The notes: generated by a model not told the origin, from the sequence alone. 64,000 bases of DNA from Varroa destructor (GCF_002443255.2 NW_019211454.1:38187719-38251718); one strand, 5' to 3'. Counted from the stretch's first letter, positions 49,141 to 61,541 are shown. Numbers and translations are program-made.

Positions 49141-52100
49141 CGTGTGCTGTGCTTTCGATCGTAGCAGCGACAGCAGCACTTCGGCAACGTAACAACAACG
49201 TTGCCTTCGCTACGCGCCGGCGGCGGTTTAGCAAATACCTCACTGAATTGAGAGTTGCTATGGGAGCCACAGCACAAGCGATCACTACCATTACGGCCAC
49301 CGTCATCTTGGCCTGCGGCTTCGGCCAGAACTGCAGCAAATATACACTAAGCCAGTGTCACAGTGCGCCGCTCTTCAGCCGGACCAATTTAGTCGCTTTT
49401 GGTATTGCTGTTGACGTTATTCAGCCAACGCCAGGCAGGAATAGCTGTCAGAAGCGTTCAAGCAAACACATCGTTTCGTTGACATTAATGACGACAAAAG
49501 ACAGCGCCTACACAACTACGACGGCCACGGCAAGGTTTTGTTACGTTGTTAGACATTGTTATCGTCTTGTCGTCTTCGTCGCTTTCGCTGTTCGATCGGA
49601 AAAATACCCTTCGTCTTCTTACAGTTCATTTAGTACCGTTGTTAATTCAGTTTCTACTCAGCACGGTCCCTTTATAAACTGAAGTCTACCACCCAATCAA
49701 CTGCCAATACTCGTAGACGTTCCCCTATCGATGCCTATGTCGACGCCGCGATACGATGCCGTTTACGACTGGGCCCCGCCACGGCCCTTGCTTGCTTTAG
49801 TTTAGGTCGTCAGCATAGGCAGGGATACGTTAATACGACAAAATATCGCGAAAAAGAACCCTTTTTTGAAAATAGCTTTCGGGAAACGTCAGGCAGGCTA
49901 CCTTTACTTGCATCGTCTACGTAGTAGTTCTCATTTGTCCAATTTTGACCAACTGTTGACATTAATTATTAGTTTTATTGGACCTTATCAGCAGTTTGTT
50001 ATGTAATACATGTTTGCACCAGTGTGATCGCGCGAACATTTTGAACATATCTTCGACATCCTGCAGGTCGAAGGGATAGAAAATGCCAGCTAAAATGGCT
50101 TCACTAGATACGAATAGTCGATTATACGGCAGTAAGATACATCCCATAGTTGTGTCTACTACCTCGTATCCGCCGGCTGTGTTGCACAATAGCTAGCTGC
50201 TTCCAAAACAACTATATAAATATGTTACAAACCATCATTGTATCAATGTTTGTTTCTAGTCTAGACAGCTAAGTTTGAACCAATTGGCTATCATCGTATC
50301 GAATTGTTTTCTTTGAAAATAAGATCAGTCGCGAACGGCAAGACGCCATAAAGAAGTCCTAAAGTACAAGCTATGTTAAGATATAGTGTGCGTGCTCTTC
50401 TTTATATTTATCACTGTCTTTTTTTTCTAGTCCTGTTGCTTTCATCCCTAATTTAGCTGAATCGATCTGTCTGTCTGTCTTTCTGTCTATATGTATTTAG
50501 CTGACTTCTCTCATGTTCTCGCTTCCACCTCTGCTGGAATTAGTGGGTGAACCACCAGCGACTAACATGAGTGACTGAGAAGGTCAGCAGATTTTTATTG
50601 GCTCGCAGTTTGTTTATCCGACTGCTTGGCTGGCTGTCTGCTGATCTGACTGGCTGACTGGGGCATGAGCTACTTCTTCGTCAGCCCTTCTTGACCGACT
50701 CAGCAATAGTCCTTGCTTCCTCTCGCGGATTTTCGACCGTCGTTGGCCGTCAACGGGGTAAGCCGCGCTATGCGCGTATGTGGTAGGCGGCCACACGCTT
50801 TTAGCCCTAATAAGAAAATGGACAAACCACACGCTGTCGTCGTCATCGCCGCTGTCGCCATCGGCATCATTGACTGTCATACGCTCGTTGCTGAAGTAGA
50901 TTATGTGACTAGCATTGTACAAATCCCGCTATGAATAGGGCTTCCCCGCTATCGGGTGCTATAGTGAATGATTGAACAACAGCATCAACGACGGAAACAG
51001 AGGTCATCATTCTCTTTTATTTACTGCTGCTGCTGCTGAATCTATTGCAATAGTACTACTGTCTTCTGTTTTTATCACCACCATCACTGTTAAGCGGTGA
51101 CACCATCGCCGTAAGAGCAGTGACACCTATCAGAAATGCTCTGCAGGTATAGAAAGACCACTATAGGGGAAGAGATCCGCGTACTACATTGTTGCATTAT
51201 TTAAATAGAGAACTTGTCTGTAGTGGTGAGGTTATCTATTTTAATTTGAGGCAATAACGGTTGATAAAGAACAAAGTACAATTTTATTTCATTCAGTTAA
51301 TATAGTATATAGATATACAATCTCGTGACGGAAGATGCCATATTCAGCTATAATGCGCGACTTTCGATTGAGCGTTTTTCTATGTTACTGCTATTTTACT
51401 GCCACTCCTGGCTTTTTCCATGGCTCGAGTTTTACATCCAAAGCGGCCATTAGGTGGTAGCATCGCGACACGTCGATGTATCGCCCTTCAGCACCAGCGG
51501 TGTATTTTTCCACAGAATATAACCTACACTTGGTGCCTGTAGTCGTCTCATAGTTCGTTACCATAAAATGACCATAGAAACGTCACGTTCACTGCAACAA
51601 CATCACTGATCACCAATATCGTCTTTTTGTCTATCGCCGTCCGAGCAGTCTCTTTGCGATTTCTCACTCCCCCCGTCGCAGCCGTCGTACCGCACTCCAC
51701 CAGAATTATTGCAGCAGCCGGTGTCATAATTTCTACCGGTACGATCCTTATCGCTAATATGACTGCATTTGTACAGAGAAGTATTTGCATCTTCACAAAC
51801 TCATTCCTGGGTTAGCGCGCGTCGTAGAATCCCGGCCTGGGCATGACGGAAAAACATTGCAGGGTCAGAAGGCGTGCCACTTTTTGCATCATACTGTTGG
51901 CAATTGTTATTATTATTACTACTAGTAAAGACGTGCTACCGATATGGTGGAAAAGCAGGGCGTTTCGTATATACCAACATGTGTACAGATACACAAATGC
52001 ATGCGTATGTGTATTTATGAATAAAAATTAAACAGAAATTCTTGAGCGGCCATATTCATGTTAGTTGAGAGTGTTTCCACCCTCAACACAAAGGAAAAAC

Positions 52101-52370
52101 GCATATCCTGCTGTTGTCTTCGTTAGCATCTATGACTGTTCTCTGTGCGTGTAGCGTGCGGTGTGCTTAGATCCAATCCCGATTTCACAGGTGGCCGTTG
52201 CTCGATGTACAGGTCTGTTCATCGGTGACTGCTGCCATTGCTGATACGTCGGCCGCTGACCCGCGTGGGAGTTCGGCTTGTCTCGTTTGGGAGAGCAACT
52301 CGTCTTCGCCGATACAACTACCAACTCCTCATTTAGTATGTAGCTCGAACGCGTTTGCATTCAAGCGTTG

Positions 52371-52391
52371 AGCAGCAGCAGCAGCAGCAGC
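52371..52391 (+). repeat. (AGC)7 triplet repeat
   Basis: Seven AGC units. No supported frame. Confidence 0.9.
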
Positions 52392-54447
52392 GAAGGCGGC
52401 AATGTACCATCAACTACGGTGCTCTTATCGTTTTGTTTTTGTCGCGCCTTTCTCCTTTTTTCGTTTGGCCTTTTCTGCCTCTATTCACGTTACGGACGAC
52501 AACTACGTCAATGGCGTCGGTGCAATTTAGCTACAGGGTGTAGCATCGCGTGCTAGAGCACATCGTCATCATCACCATCAGTAACAGAACGCTACATCAC
52601 CGCATTAAGGACGAAGGATAGTAGCACGCATAACGAGCCATGGCAGCACAAGGCACAGTCAGGAGAAGCTAGAGGCGCAGCCGGAGCAGCTGCAAAGTGG
52701 AGCTGAAAAAAAATTGGCACACGACCCATTTTTCAAGGTCGTCGAGACGAGGCAGGTCACAGCAGCGCCTAGATCTCGCAGTCAGTTTGTCTGTCTGGTT
52801 GGCTTGTTACGCGTTGAGTTGCTGCTGCTGTTGCAGCTAGACAAAAACACGCACCAGTCAAGACCAGCAGAATTGGGAAATCCGCAGACCTAGTAACCCC
52901 TCTTTTCAACTTCAACCCAAACTCAGAATCCCTTCCCCTCCTGTCCGCAGATGACGAGTACATGCTTCCGATTTTCTTCTCATGCTTTTTTCTCGTGCCC
53001 ATTTGCTGTTCGTCGCAGCATCAGCTTGCGCTTCAGCGTGCCCAGCTCGACCCGGCCAGCTACTACCAGCCAACCGCCTGCTTGCTTGCCTGCTCAACTG
53101 CTCGACCGTCCGATCTGATTAAAAGAGCGTGCCAAATGTAAAAATAATCACCATTCGCTAAGCAAAGTAACGCGTCCGCAGGCGCTACCGCCGCTATGTG
53201 TAGCGCTGCTGATGCTGGCTATGGCTTTTGTGCGCATTACCATCGTTAGCAGGATCGGTACCAGCGCCCATCGGCGTAGCTACAATGCGCAACTATCAAG
53301 CGGCCGCAGCTGCTACAGCCGTGGTCGTGCTCCGCCGGCAGTGAAGCCTGCGCTCCGCTATTTCGCACCGGCGAAGGCTTGTGATGAAATTGTAACGGAA
53401 ATGGCACCTCGTGCATCGGCGGTCCATAGCGGACAGCAATTCCTGATCAGCTGTCCTATGTACAGTGCTATATATACAGATGTATTGTTACTGTGTTGTC
53501 CGGATCAGCTGACAGGCACAGAAGCGCAACCATCGCGCGTGTCTCAATCCGTCGATGCAATTGTAGCCTGGTTCATGATGCTATACGATTTTCTCTCGCC
53601 TCACATCTATATACTCGTCGGGTACTCTCGTGATGAAACGGCGGCAAGGTATCTTAGGTTAACAGCTTGATGAATCGATGTGTTCAATATAAGAAAGCTA
53701 TTTGTGGGCTCTTCATTTTTAGCTTCAGCTTACTTCACTTCTACCCTCCATTCGCGCATGGCTCGTTATTATTTACTGCTTGATCTGTCGTTTTTCATTA
53801 TCCAATAGATCTCAATTCTGCAAGATGAGTTCGCGCGTTTTCCATGCGAATCGCGTACGATACAGAAGTATATAAATCGGGTAGTCAAGATCATTAGACA
53901 GCGCACTAGGTTAGTCTGGCCAACTTAACCCTCAAGGCAACGGACCCCCTGTAAAGAGTTCCGCGAATAGCTAAGGGGTTTCGACGCATTGGTTGCAGTG
54001 GTTTTGCTGTAGCGACTGTACAATGTAGCCTTTCTCTAGACTAATGCTTTCTTCGCGCCCCCGTTTGCCGCAGCTTAATGCCCCACAGACAGAAGGCCTG
54101 GTGCGTATGGCAGGCAAGAAGTGCATCTTATCTGTTAACCCGGAGTAGGCTAGGCTGAGTTGGGTTATAGATGTGGGCGTCTTCAAGCAAAGCTCATCTA
54201 ATGCTTCGTTGCTCCTTTTCAAACTTAAAAAACGCAACGCTACACAGGCACGAACTACTAGGCTTGACGAAGGTGTGAATCTGTTTCGACTTCTTTTCTG
54301 TCTACCCATATCCTTAAACGACCTTTTGCCCAATATCAGCGTGAGCACCAGCAACCAAACAATGACAATGACGCCGGCACGCTCCACGGCTGCGTGTGAA
54401 AAACGCATCGAGCTTATAGTTATGGCAGTAGCAATGATGATGACTGT

Positions 54448-54481
54448 AGCAGCAGCAGCAGCAGCAGCAACAACAACAACA
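54448..54481 (+). repeat. AGC tract followed by AAC tract
   Basis: About seven AGC units pass directly into four AAC units, the same CAG-to-CAA type of transition seen in reverse at 48,988-49,023. Confidence 0.9.
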
Positions 54482-55627
54482 AATCCTTCCTTTTCTTGTC
54501 TGTCTGCTTCTCGGCCTGTCTGTTATTCGCGCCCAGAAACGCGCGAGTTTTACGTCGTTGGACAGCAAACAGCACAAAGAGAATAGGCAATAGTATAATA
54601 GGGTAACCGGGTGAGCGAGGGCCCCCGTTGCGCGCGCGCGCCTCACACCACGCGCTTTGATAACGCTTCGCAAAGCATCGAACACCATACACGGACACAC
54701 ACACACACACATCTATTGTAGGAACATTTGTTGTTGTCGCTATAGCGGCGTCGGCACGGCCGGCAACTTGCGAAAGCACTGATTTGTGCTGGTGAGCAGG
54801 GAACAAGCCAACAACAACGAGATGCATTTGGCTTTATTTCTTCACGTTGGCTTTAGCGGGTGCCGCAGTAGCGGCAATGGCCGCCGTAGTCTGTTTTTAT
54901 CGTTGAAAAAGTAATAAACCATCACAGCTTTGCTGGCCGTCTTGTAGGCCAGTTTTAGGGCCACTGACAAACTGCGGCTGGTACAATAACTGCATTTGCT
55001 GTAAAGGGCCCAGCTTCCATGCTTAGGCCTTTCTATCCTATCGCACAATGTTGGTGCAATTGGCCGAAATAGTAGCAGTAGTAGTGGTTATAATGCGGCA
55101 CCACTGGTGGCTAGCCTGAACTCACATCAGCAACTTTGCTCCAGTTTAAAACGGCAACAAAAATAACAATATCCGCATCTACCGCCAAGTGAATGGAACA
55201 ACTTGATTGAACCTACAGCTTTAACCGTATTATATAGAGAGAGAGGGACATTTCAAATATACATTTTTGCACTGTTTAGGCCTCGTTGTAATTACTGCTT
55301 GTGCCTAGGCGTAGCTTGATTTATTTATCCTGTTGTTACCAATTAAACATTATAGAGGTTTAAGGTATGAGAGAGTAAGTGATTCGCTGGCGCCTATCAA
55401 TGCTCCGGTGGTATGTGTGCATTGGCCGCGTAGATGATGCCGTCTTCAGCTGCTGTCGTTCACTCCCTGATCATTATTAGCATTACTGTGGCTGTCCGCA
55501 CTTCTCGTTGCTATTACGCCGAAACAGCACAGCGGCCGCGGAAGTTTGTAATGTTGAGTTAGTCAGCGCTGATGATATCGCTGTTACTCGTTAGTCGATT
55601 GTATTGTCCATAGAGTGGCAGCAGCGG

Positions 55628-55677
55628 CACCGACGGCATAGCGTCGGTGGTGTACCCGGATTCGGGCGCGGGTACAC
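55628..55677 (+). other. two directly abutting perfect hairpins
   Basis: CACCGACG (55628-55635) pairs with CGTCGGTG (55642-55649) around GCATAG. Immediately next, GTGTACCCG (55650-55658) pairs with CGGGTACAC (55669-55677) around a 10-nt loop. There is no unpaired base between the two stems, so they could stack coaxially in RNA or DNA. The pair sits at the 5' side of a GC-rich block with candidate coding starts at 55,813 and 56,269. It could be a structured 5' leader or a tandem dyad binding site. The function is not known. Confidence 0.6.
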
Positions 55678-55812
55678 GACCTCAGACGCTTTACATTTAT
55701 GTAGCTACAGCGGCGGCGGCGACTGTGGCTGGGGCTGCACCGAACGGGAACATCGGCATTTGGGGCTAAACAACGCCAGAGCAGAACCAGCTGGGAAGAA
55801 CCAGCAGACGAA

Positions 55813-56211
55813 ATGGCAGCGGAGATAGGCGGTGTCGCCAAAGCCACAACACAGCCAACAAACCACCTCAGCAGTAACAACAATGGCGGCAGCTGTACGG
55901 GGGCCGGGGCAGCAGGCGCGGCAATGGCAACCTGTCTCCTAGAGGCAACCGGCAGCAGCAAAGCTTTTAACAGAGCTTGTTCCGACAGTCCCCCACCAGT
56001 TAGCCTGCTGCTCTCACATCATAGTCATCTTGAGTGTTGTTGCTGTGGTTGTCTCCGCCGCCGCCGACGCTGCTGCTGTTGTTGTTCGTCATCGATTTTC
56101 TTGATGCTGTTGTTGCTGTCGGTGCGGTCTTCTAGCTGCTTGATCCTGGGTTTGGCGGCGGCGGCGGCAGCAGCGGCGGCAGCGGCAGCGGTGTCCGCAG
56201 AAGCCCGATGA
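55813..56211 (+). CDS. GC-rich ATG frame with low-complexity Cys/Arg/Ala runs (132 aa)
   Basis: ATG at 55813 (gaaATGGCA, good start context) to TGA at 56209-56211. After MAAEIGGVAKATTQPTNHLS the product has a Gly/Ala region, then Cys and Arg runs from CTGCTGTTG-type repeats, and a 12-Ala run near the end. The repeat-encoded half is suspicious, and the opposite strand has an equally plausible Gln/Arg-rich frame (including KPRIKQLEDRTDSNNSIKK). I keep it as a possible first exon only because of the start context and the non-repeat N-terminal 60 residues. Confidence 0.12.
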   Translation: MAAEIGGVAKATTQPTNHLSSNNNGGSCTGAGAAGAAMATCLLEATGSSKAFNRACSDSPPPVSLLLSHHSHLECCCCGCLRRRRRCCCCCSSSIFLMLLLLSVRSSSCLILGLAAAAAAAAAAAAVSAEAR

Positions 56212-56268
56212 GGAAGACGACTGCGATCCTGAAAGCTCTATCTTGATATTCGTAGAGGAGGCTGTGCT

Positions 56269-56364
56269 ATGGATATGAATGCCTTTGAGGGAGCAGCACT
56301 CACTGCTGCTGCGGGCCTGCCGGCCGGCCGACCGCTTGCTGCCCGTTGCCTCGCCAAGGCAAAG
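56269..56364 (+). CDS. candidate 32-codon first coding exon with donor
   Basis: ATG at 56269 follows an in-frame TGA at 56230-56232. The frame encodes MDMNAFEGAALTAAAGLPAG, continues RPLAARCLAKAK and ends exactly at GCAAAG|GTAGGT (donor at 56365), giving a phase-0 exon. The codons are GC-rich. The product has no hydrophobic signal and is mildly basic at the end. Alternative N-terminal exons of this kind are common in large arthropod genes with several promoters; that reading is inference. No family is recognised. Confidence 0.22.
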
Positions 56365-57890
56365 GTAGGTTGAGGCATAGATTTGGCTTTGATTGCAGAA
56401 AGCTTCTTGTTTCCTTCAGTTGTTCGGCCTCGTTGTCTTCGATTGCTGCTGTTCCGTTTTATGCTTTCTGCGTCTTCTCTTCCCGTGTCGTTCGCGTCAC
56501 CGCCGACGTCGTAGTCATCTACCTCGCCTCTAACGATATATGAAATGTTTGCTGGTTCAAGACGCCCATGAGCTCCGCTCGTTTACTTGTTCTTCGCTCG
56601 GCGCTGCTGCTGCTGCTGCTGCTTCTGGTGAGGAGTTCAAGTTGTTACCGGAGTTGAGTTGACTTCTTTGAGCAACGCCCGCGCCGCCTTACGTAGCTCC
56701 AGCGGTGAGCGACACGGACGACGGTCGCTGAAGCCGCCGGCATCGACCGCGCATGTCCGCCCTCTCTAGTCGCGCTAGCTGCTACTCGTTGTTGCTGCGG
56801 CGACTGCCGATGCCGCTGTTTGTCCCGCGGCAAAGTTATCGAATGAAGTTTCTTCTTTTTCGTAGGACAACAACGACGACGATGGTGGCTCCTTTTCTCT
56901 GCTGATGGCTGCTTTTTTTTTGCTATTTCTCTATCGGCCTTTTCTTCTTCTTCGACTGGCTGCAGCTAGCTACTTCATCGTCGTCTTCGTCTTCTTTGAT
57001 TTTTCTTTCTTGCGTTCTTTCGATTTCTTTCGTTTTCTTTCATCATTTTAAACTGCCGCCAACGTGCCACCGCCGCTAACACATCCAGCAGCGGTGCCAG
57101 CGACGCTGCCGCACGACTGTAGCTGATCGCGGTGCGTCATCGGTGAACGACGGGCGGACACAGAGCTTACCGGACTTGTGCTGCTAGTGTTTGTTAGCGG
57201 GCGCAGGAGCGAAGGCGAGAGAGAGGGGGGAATGAAGGGAGAGCGGAGTGAACACTAACACGTTTTACTTTTTCCCGTTGTCGTCTCGGCTCGCGTCGAA
57301 TGCGCGATTCGTTTCTGATCAAATCTACTTTAGCCACTTTAAATTTCTTTCACAACCACCATCACCCTATCAGGATGAGAAATGAGTTGCGGTATTGTAA
57401 GCGCATTTGGTTCGACGTCGACAGCTCGTCCGGCGTAGTAGTAGTATCAACAGAGCTAACAACACAGACACATTACTATTATCGCCACTGCGGACAGGGA
57501 TGTCGAATTGCTTCTTCACACGTTTGGCACCGATTTTAGGCGACTTACGAGCAAACGAGCTAAATGACCGGTCAACCGGCAGAACTAACGAAAGGCCAAA
57601 TCCCGATCTGTGATTACACAGAACCTAAAGAGAACAGACCCGAGCAGAGGGTAAAGGCGACGCCACAACTAGCATTTACACACCGACGGACAATGGAAGC
57701 ATAACGTTATAAAGCAACAGCTTTTTTAGAATAAAAAAATATGTTTCTGTCAGAAGGGTACTAGTTCTTGTTTTTGGATAACGGGCCGTGCGCATTTTCG
57801 CACACGAAAAACCACAGCTGGACGCTAGATGTAAACAGGGCGACAGCCAAATACTACGAACGTTTGTACAGAAGACAAACTGCCACTGAG

Positions 57891-57944
57891 GTAAGTTGTG
57901 TTCTATGCAGTTAGTACTGAATCGAGGAGTAATCTATATTACAG
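57891..57944 (+). other. possible 54-nt intron
   Basis: GAG|GTAAGT at 57891 is a consensus 5' splice site, and aatctatattacag ending at 57944 is a good 3' splice site 54 nt later. Joining them places an ATG (57951) six bases into the next exon. That frame runs to another consensus-like donor (ACC|GTAAGT at 58097), so 57945-58096 could be a small exon encoding about 49 residues. The size is near the lower limit for arthropod introns. The upstream exon's start was not defined. Confidence 0.22.
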
Positions 57945-58245
57945 TGGTGAATGAATGTTAATTGTGTCGGACAAGCTACGCGAGCAAACGACCTCAGCCG
58001 TTCTATTATCGGTTTAACGTGGCGCCGGCAGCAAAAAGGCTCCATTTGCCAAGGTCGTAGCCCTTGTAGCAAAACATTGCTAACACCCCCTTCAACCGTA
58101 AGTTTAAGCCTGAAAGCAATTTTCGTTATTCAGGGTGGCCTTCTTTTCTGCAACGACTTGTTTTTCGCATCATGTGGCCTGTTTTCAGCTGCTGCATTGA
58201 TAACCGCCGCAACGAACCTCATGATTACATTTTACCATTAAGTCA

Positions 58246-58635
58246 TTAACATTCCGTTAGGCAACAACGACAACAGCAAAAGCAAGTATTATGGTTGTCG
58301 CAGCTGCTGCTTTGGCGTGTCCGCGCAGCGTAAGTGCTACTGCTTAACGTCTCGACAGCAGCAGTAGCCGCTGCTGCTGCTGCTGCCGCCGCCGCCGCCG
58401 CCACGACATTTTGCAATTGTTTCGCGTCTGCGTGCGCTGGCTTGGAAGCTCTTACCATTTCTGTCTCGGCTTCGGCAACACGTCGCCACCCCGCCGCTGA
58501 TACTTCGCTTTCAGTCGATATACATATATAGAGATAACATTCTTCTGTACGCGTCCGTAAATTATTAGCAGCAATAGCAGCTGTTGCTCGGTAACGACAA
58601 AAACGAACTCTGCACAGCAGCAGCAGCAGCAACAT
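58246..58635 (-). CDS. minus-strand ATG frame with Leu-rich start and 13-Ala run (129 aa)
   Basis: On the minus strand, ATG at 58635-58633 to TAA at 58248-58246. It starts MLLLLLLC (from a CTG tract), continues through a mixed polar region with ESEVSAAGWRRVAEAETEM, then an Ala run with mixed codons, and ends in a Cys-rich tail. A good donor (GAAATG|GTAAGA at 58456/58455) lies inside, so the real exon, if any, may end there. The plus strand also keeps an Ala-rich frame (58334-58531). Triplet repeats keep both open, so confidence is low. Confidence 0.13.
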   Translation of the reverse strand: MLLLLLLCRVRFCRYRATAAIAANNLRTRTEECYLYICISTESEVSAAGWRRVAEAETEMVRASKPAHADAKQLQNVVAAAAAAAAAAAATAAVETLSSSTYAARTRQSSSCDNHNTCFCCCRCCLTEC

Positions 58636-59551
58636 ATGCACGCTGCGCTTCTCAATGGCAGGTTACAGGACATCACACGTAAGCACTGGTGACATGCCAG
58701 GTTCACTGATTGTGACTTTTCTGCGACTGCTGGTCCAAAATGCTGTCCTTTTGTCATTGTCGCCGCTGTTGTTACAGTCGAGTGACAGAAGCCGAGCGTC
58801 ACGACGCGACTCATAGTAGCAGCGCTGGCCTTAGTGCGCGGTTAACACGTGCGCATACATGGATGCATGTCGTATGCCTGTCTGTCTGAGTGTGTGTGTG
58901 ATCTTGTCTCTGCTGTACGGCTAAAACGATCCGACGGTCGCAGTTACTGGAGCCTGGGACTACGTTCCCGCCCACGCATTGCCTTCTACAGGCGTGGGAC
59001 GACGAACAGAGTCGCTGTTGCTGTTTGTGTCGTAATCGGCTTTGCGCCGCTCGCGGCGACTGCCACCGACTTCGATGTAGTTTTCTTTAGCACGACTGTG
59101 GTCCATTAACCGTGCAATGCTATTGCTGCTGCCGCTGTTGCTGCTAAGACTATTTAGTGAAAGCAAAAGGGAACAGAGTGGAATGAATGGGTCAGAAAAT
59201 TCATTACGCACGAACTGACGCTTCTTTTATGCGGATCGAGCAGTAGCAGCAGCAGAACGAGCAGACTTTTTTTTATTCATTTTGTGTGAACTAAATTTAG
59301 GAGCTCGCCATATCACACCATACCGGTCCAGTCAAGCCCAGCAGATCGGTTAGTGGAGCCGGGCGGCAGCCAGTCAGCTCGATAAGGAATACCGGCAGCG
59401 AACGTAGCGCAATGTACGCACCTGTTATGGACCCGTGGAATAGCGTCACTTGTTGTTCCTATTTGCTTTTTGCTATTTTCTTCCGCGATTTTTGGCTGCA
59501 TTTTAAAATTGTCGTTCCCTTCGTTTTGAATTTGTGACTTTTGTATTTCAG

Positions 59552-59644
59552 CAAGCGGAAGTTTGTGGCGGACACGCAGCCGACCGATGTCGACCCTCCA
59601 GCTCGTTTCCTGGATCGCGCTCATCGCCCTGGTCTCCAGCGCAG
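59552..59644 (+). CDS. signal-peptide first coding exon of a secreted or membrane protein
   Basis: A strong acceptor (gacttttgtatttcag) ends at 59551 and a consensus donor GCAG|GTAAGC begins at 59645. Between them, 35 bases of leader precede ATG 59587. The 19 codons plus one base encode MSTLQLVSWIALIALVSSA, a textbook signal peptide with an Ala-X-Ser-like cleavage region at the end. The intron enters in phase 1 right after the signal sequence, a frequent arrangement in genes for extracellular modular proteins. The upstream acceptor implies at least one non-coding 5' exon to the left, within the triplet-rich block. The following coding exons are not recognised before the window ends, so the protein class is unknown. 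A 125-codon antisense frame (59313-59690) competes but lacks splice evidence. Confidence 0.45.
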
Positions 59645-60668
59645 GTAAGCATCGTATTAGAAGGGAACTGACGATTCCATTAGAATTCATAGTGACTTTA
59701 AAGACACTAGACGCGATCTGTACGATTAACTTAGTCGGATCATAAGAGTATCATTCTGCTATCATTAGGCGAATGCGGTGCTTGCGGGACGATTATATGC
59801 ATCACTAGCGTAGTAAGCAGAAAAGCGGCTTCTTTGGGGGCTGGTTGTTACCCTGTGTTCGAATTCTTCTACCTCTTTTCGTGAAGAACCTAGTGCCAAT
59901 CTGGTACGCACTGTACAAAGCAAATAAAGCTGTCACTTTGCCCCTCGTTCCTTATTTCTAAAAACGACTGAGGTTAGTGCTGTTGCTCAGGCGTCCGTAT
60001 CGTATCTATTGCTTTCGTCGTAGATAGGTGGCGTATTCCACGGAGCGCGTGGTTGAAATGAAGTAGTATCAGCAGCCGGCCCTTAAAGGTAGAAAGTGTC
60101 ATCAAAAATCGGATGATCAGTTCATTAGGTCTATCCTCCAGCCCACCGTCTCCTTAGCATATTCGACAGTGCTACACCTGTTACGAAAATTCACATAGTA
60201 CAGCAACAGAATTACGCACGAGCTTCGTCGTGGCAGCCATTGTACAGACCGCGATATACACGCGTTACATCTGCTATAATATCGATTTATCTGTGTGGCT
60301 AGCAAATATATCATAGTTTCAAGGGACGAGTATATATATAGCTTGATTGTTTTCTTTCTCTTTTGTCATACTCTTCTTAATTGTAAAAATAAGAAAAAGA
60401 AGTGTAGTTTTCCTCGGTCGGCGCCTGCCCACAGAAACACTGCTGCTAGGTTTTATATGGAGTCGTCGCCCATCTTCTCTGGCGGCGACACGAGGCTATG
60501 CGTGGTTACTAGAACGAGCACACTCGTTGATTCGCAGCGCTTAAGCCGACGAGTTCCGCAGAAAGGAGCACGCAGTAATCGTTTTAGAGCAACAATTGTA
60601 GAGGTAGTAATAGTTCATCCCGTAGTAGAAGTCGGCCTAATCGTCGTCGTCTCAACTTGAGCTCCTGC

Positions 60669-60727
60669 GTTCGTTCGTTCGTTCTCGTTGTTGTTGTTGT
60701 TTTTACTGTTGTTGTTGTTGTTGTTGT
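60669..60727 (+). repeat. (GTTC)n and (GTT)n tracts
   Basis: Short TTCG-type tetranucleotide repeats followed by two GTT blocks separated by TTTTTACT. The Val run in frame 60657-61271 arises here. Confidence 0.88.
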
Positions 60728-61541
60728 CATCTCCTTCCTTTTCTCTCGACCTCGACATGTCCAATGGATAGAAGTCCTTTTAGCGGGTCCTTCGATTTTT
60801 CTCCCTGTTTTTGGCGGTCGACTGGGCTACTGCCTGAGCCGCTCGAGCGGCAGTCGGCAGCACCCGGCCGTGCATCTGCCGTTTTCTTTCTCTCCCTGTT
60901 TCTCGGTCCCCTTCGTCCCTGTATCCGCAACCCGATTCTTTGGTCCTCTATCGACTCCTACGCCCGCACATATGCTGACGAGTGCCTCGCGCAGCGCGGA
61001 CGACGCCTGCCTGGATAGCCTGATTCACCTGGTTGCTGCTCTACGGCGCAGCGCCACTACCTATATCATCCACCGTCGAACCTACCAGTTGTGTCGCTTC
61101 TATTTTTGGCCTACAAGGCAGCTAGCCGCTCCTGCCTTCTGCTGCTGTCCTGTACTGAAGGTGGTCGTGGCTATGAACCACTGTGACAGCGGCAAAATTG
61201 CAGCGGCGGCGACAGTAGTGTGGCTGCAGCGTCAGTCGTCTCGTCGGCGCTCCGTTCCTATGCGCGAGTAGTCAGTTCCTTGCTTACTCGATCTGCGGGT
61301 AGTAGTAGATTGTTACAGACAGCAACATATTACAGAAGTGCCTAGTTCTAGCGGTGGCGCTTTACATTGTTTGGCTAGCGTAGTAGAGGTAGAAGTACAG
61401 CTTCTACCAATAGCAGCGGACGTGGCGGCAGAAGCGACAAAGATAGTAATGATTTTGTAAGTCGTGGCGTTGCTGATGGCGCTGATGATTGTGGTGTCAG
61501 ACAGTATGCGCCTGTCCACCTGAAGGGAAGGACCATAGACC

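Larger units (their letters stand above)
49141..55627. other. triplet-rich stretch without a supported gene
   Basis: It holds (AGC)7 at 52371-52391, an AGC tract then AAC at 54448-54481, and a TCTG-rich tract near 50,465-50,490. An ATG frame of 152 codons (53212-53670) has no recognised domain and no good flanking splice sites. If the surrounding exon candidates are real, this is most likely intron. Confidence 0.4.

Noticed and set aside
49101..49682. 193-codon plus-strand frame
   Set aside because: It begins at a non-ATG codon in the TGCC repeat, with no splice support and no recognisable domain.
53212..53670. 152-codon ATG frame on the plus strand
   Set aside because: No recognised domain, no convincing acceptor or donor, and it lies in triplet-rich sequence that favours open frames.
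59313..59690. 125-codon minus-strand ATG frame over the signal-peptide exon
   Set aside because: Protein-like composition, but no splice or promoter support. The plus-strand reading has a consensus acceptor, a donor and a signal peptide.
60657..61271. Longest frame in the window (204 codons, plus strand)
   Set aside because: It starts at a non-ATG codon inside a GTT repeat, its first 30 residues are a repeat-encoded Val run, and the rest shows no domain. The length is within chance expectation.
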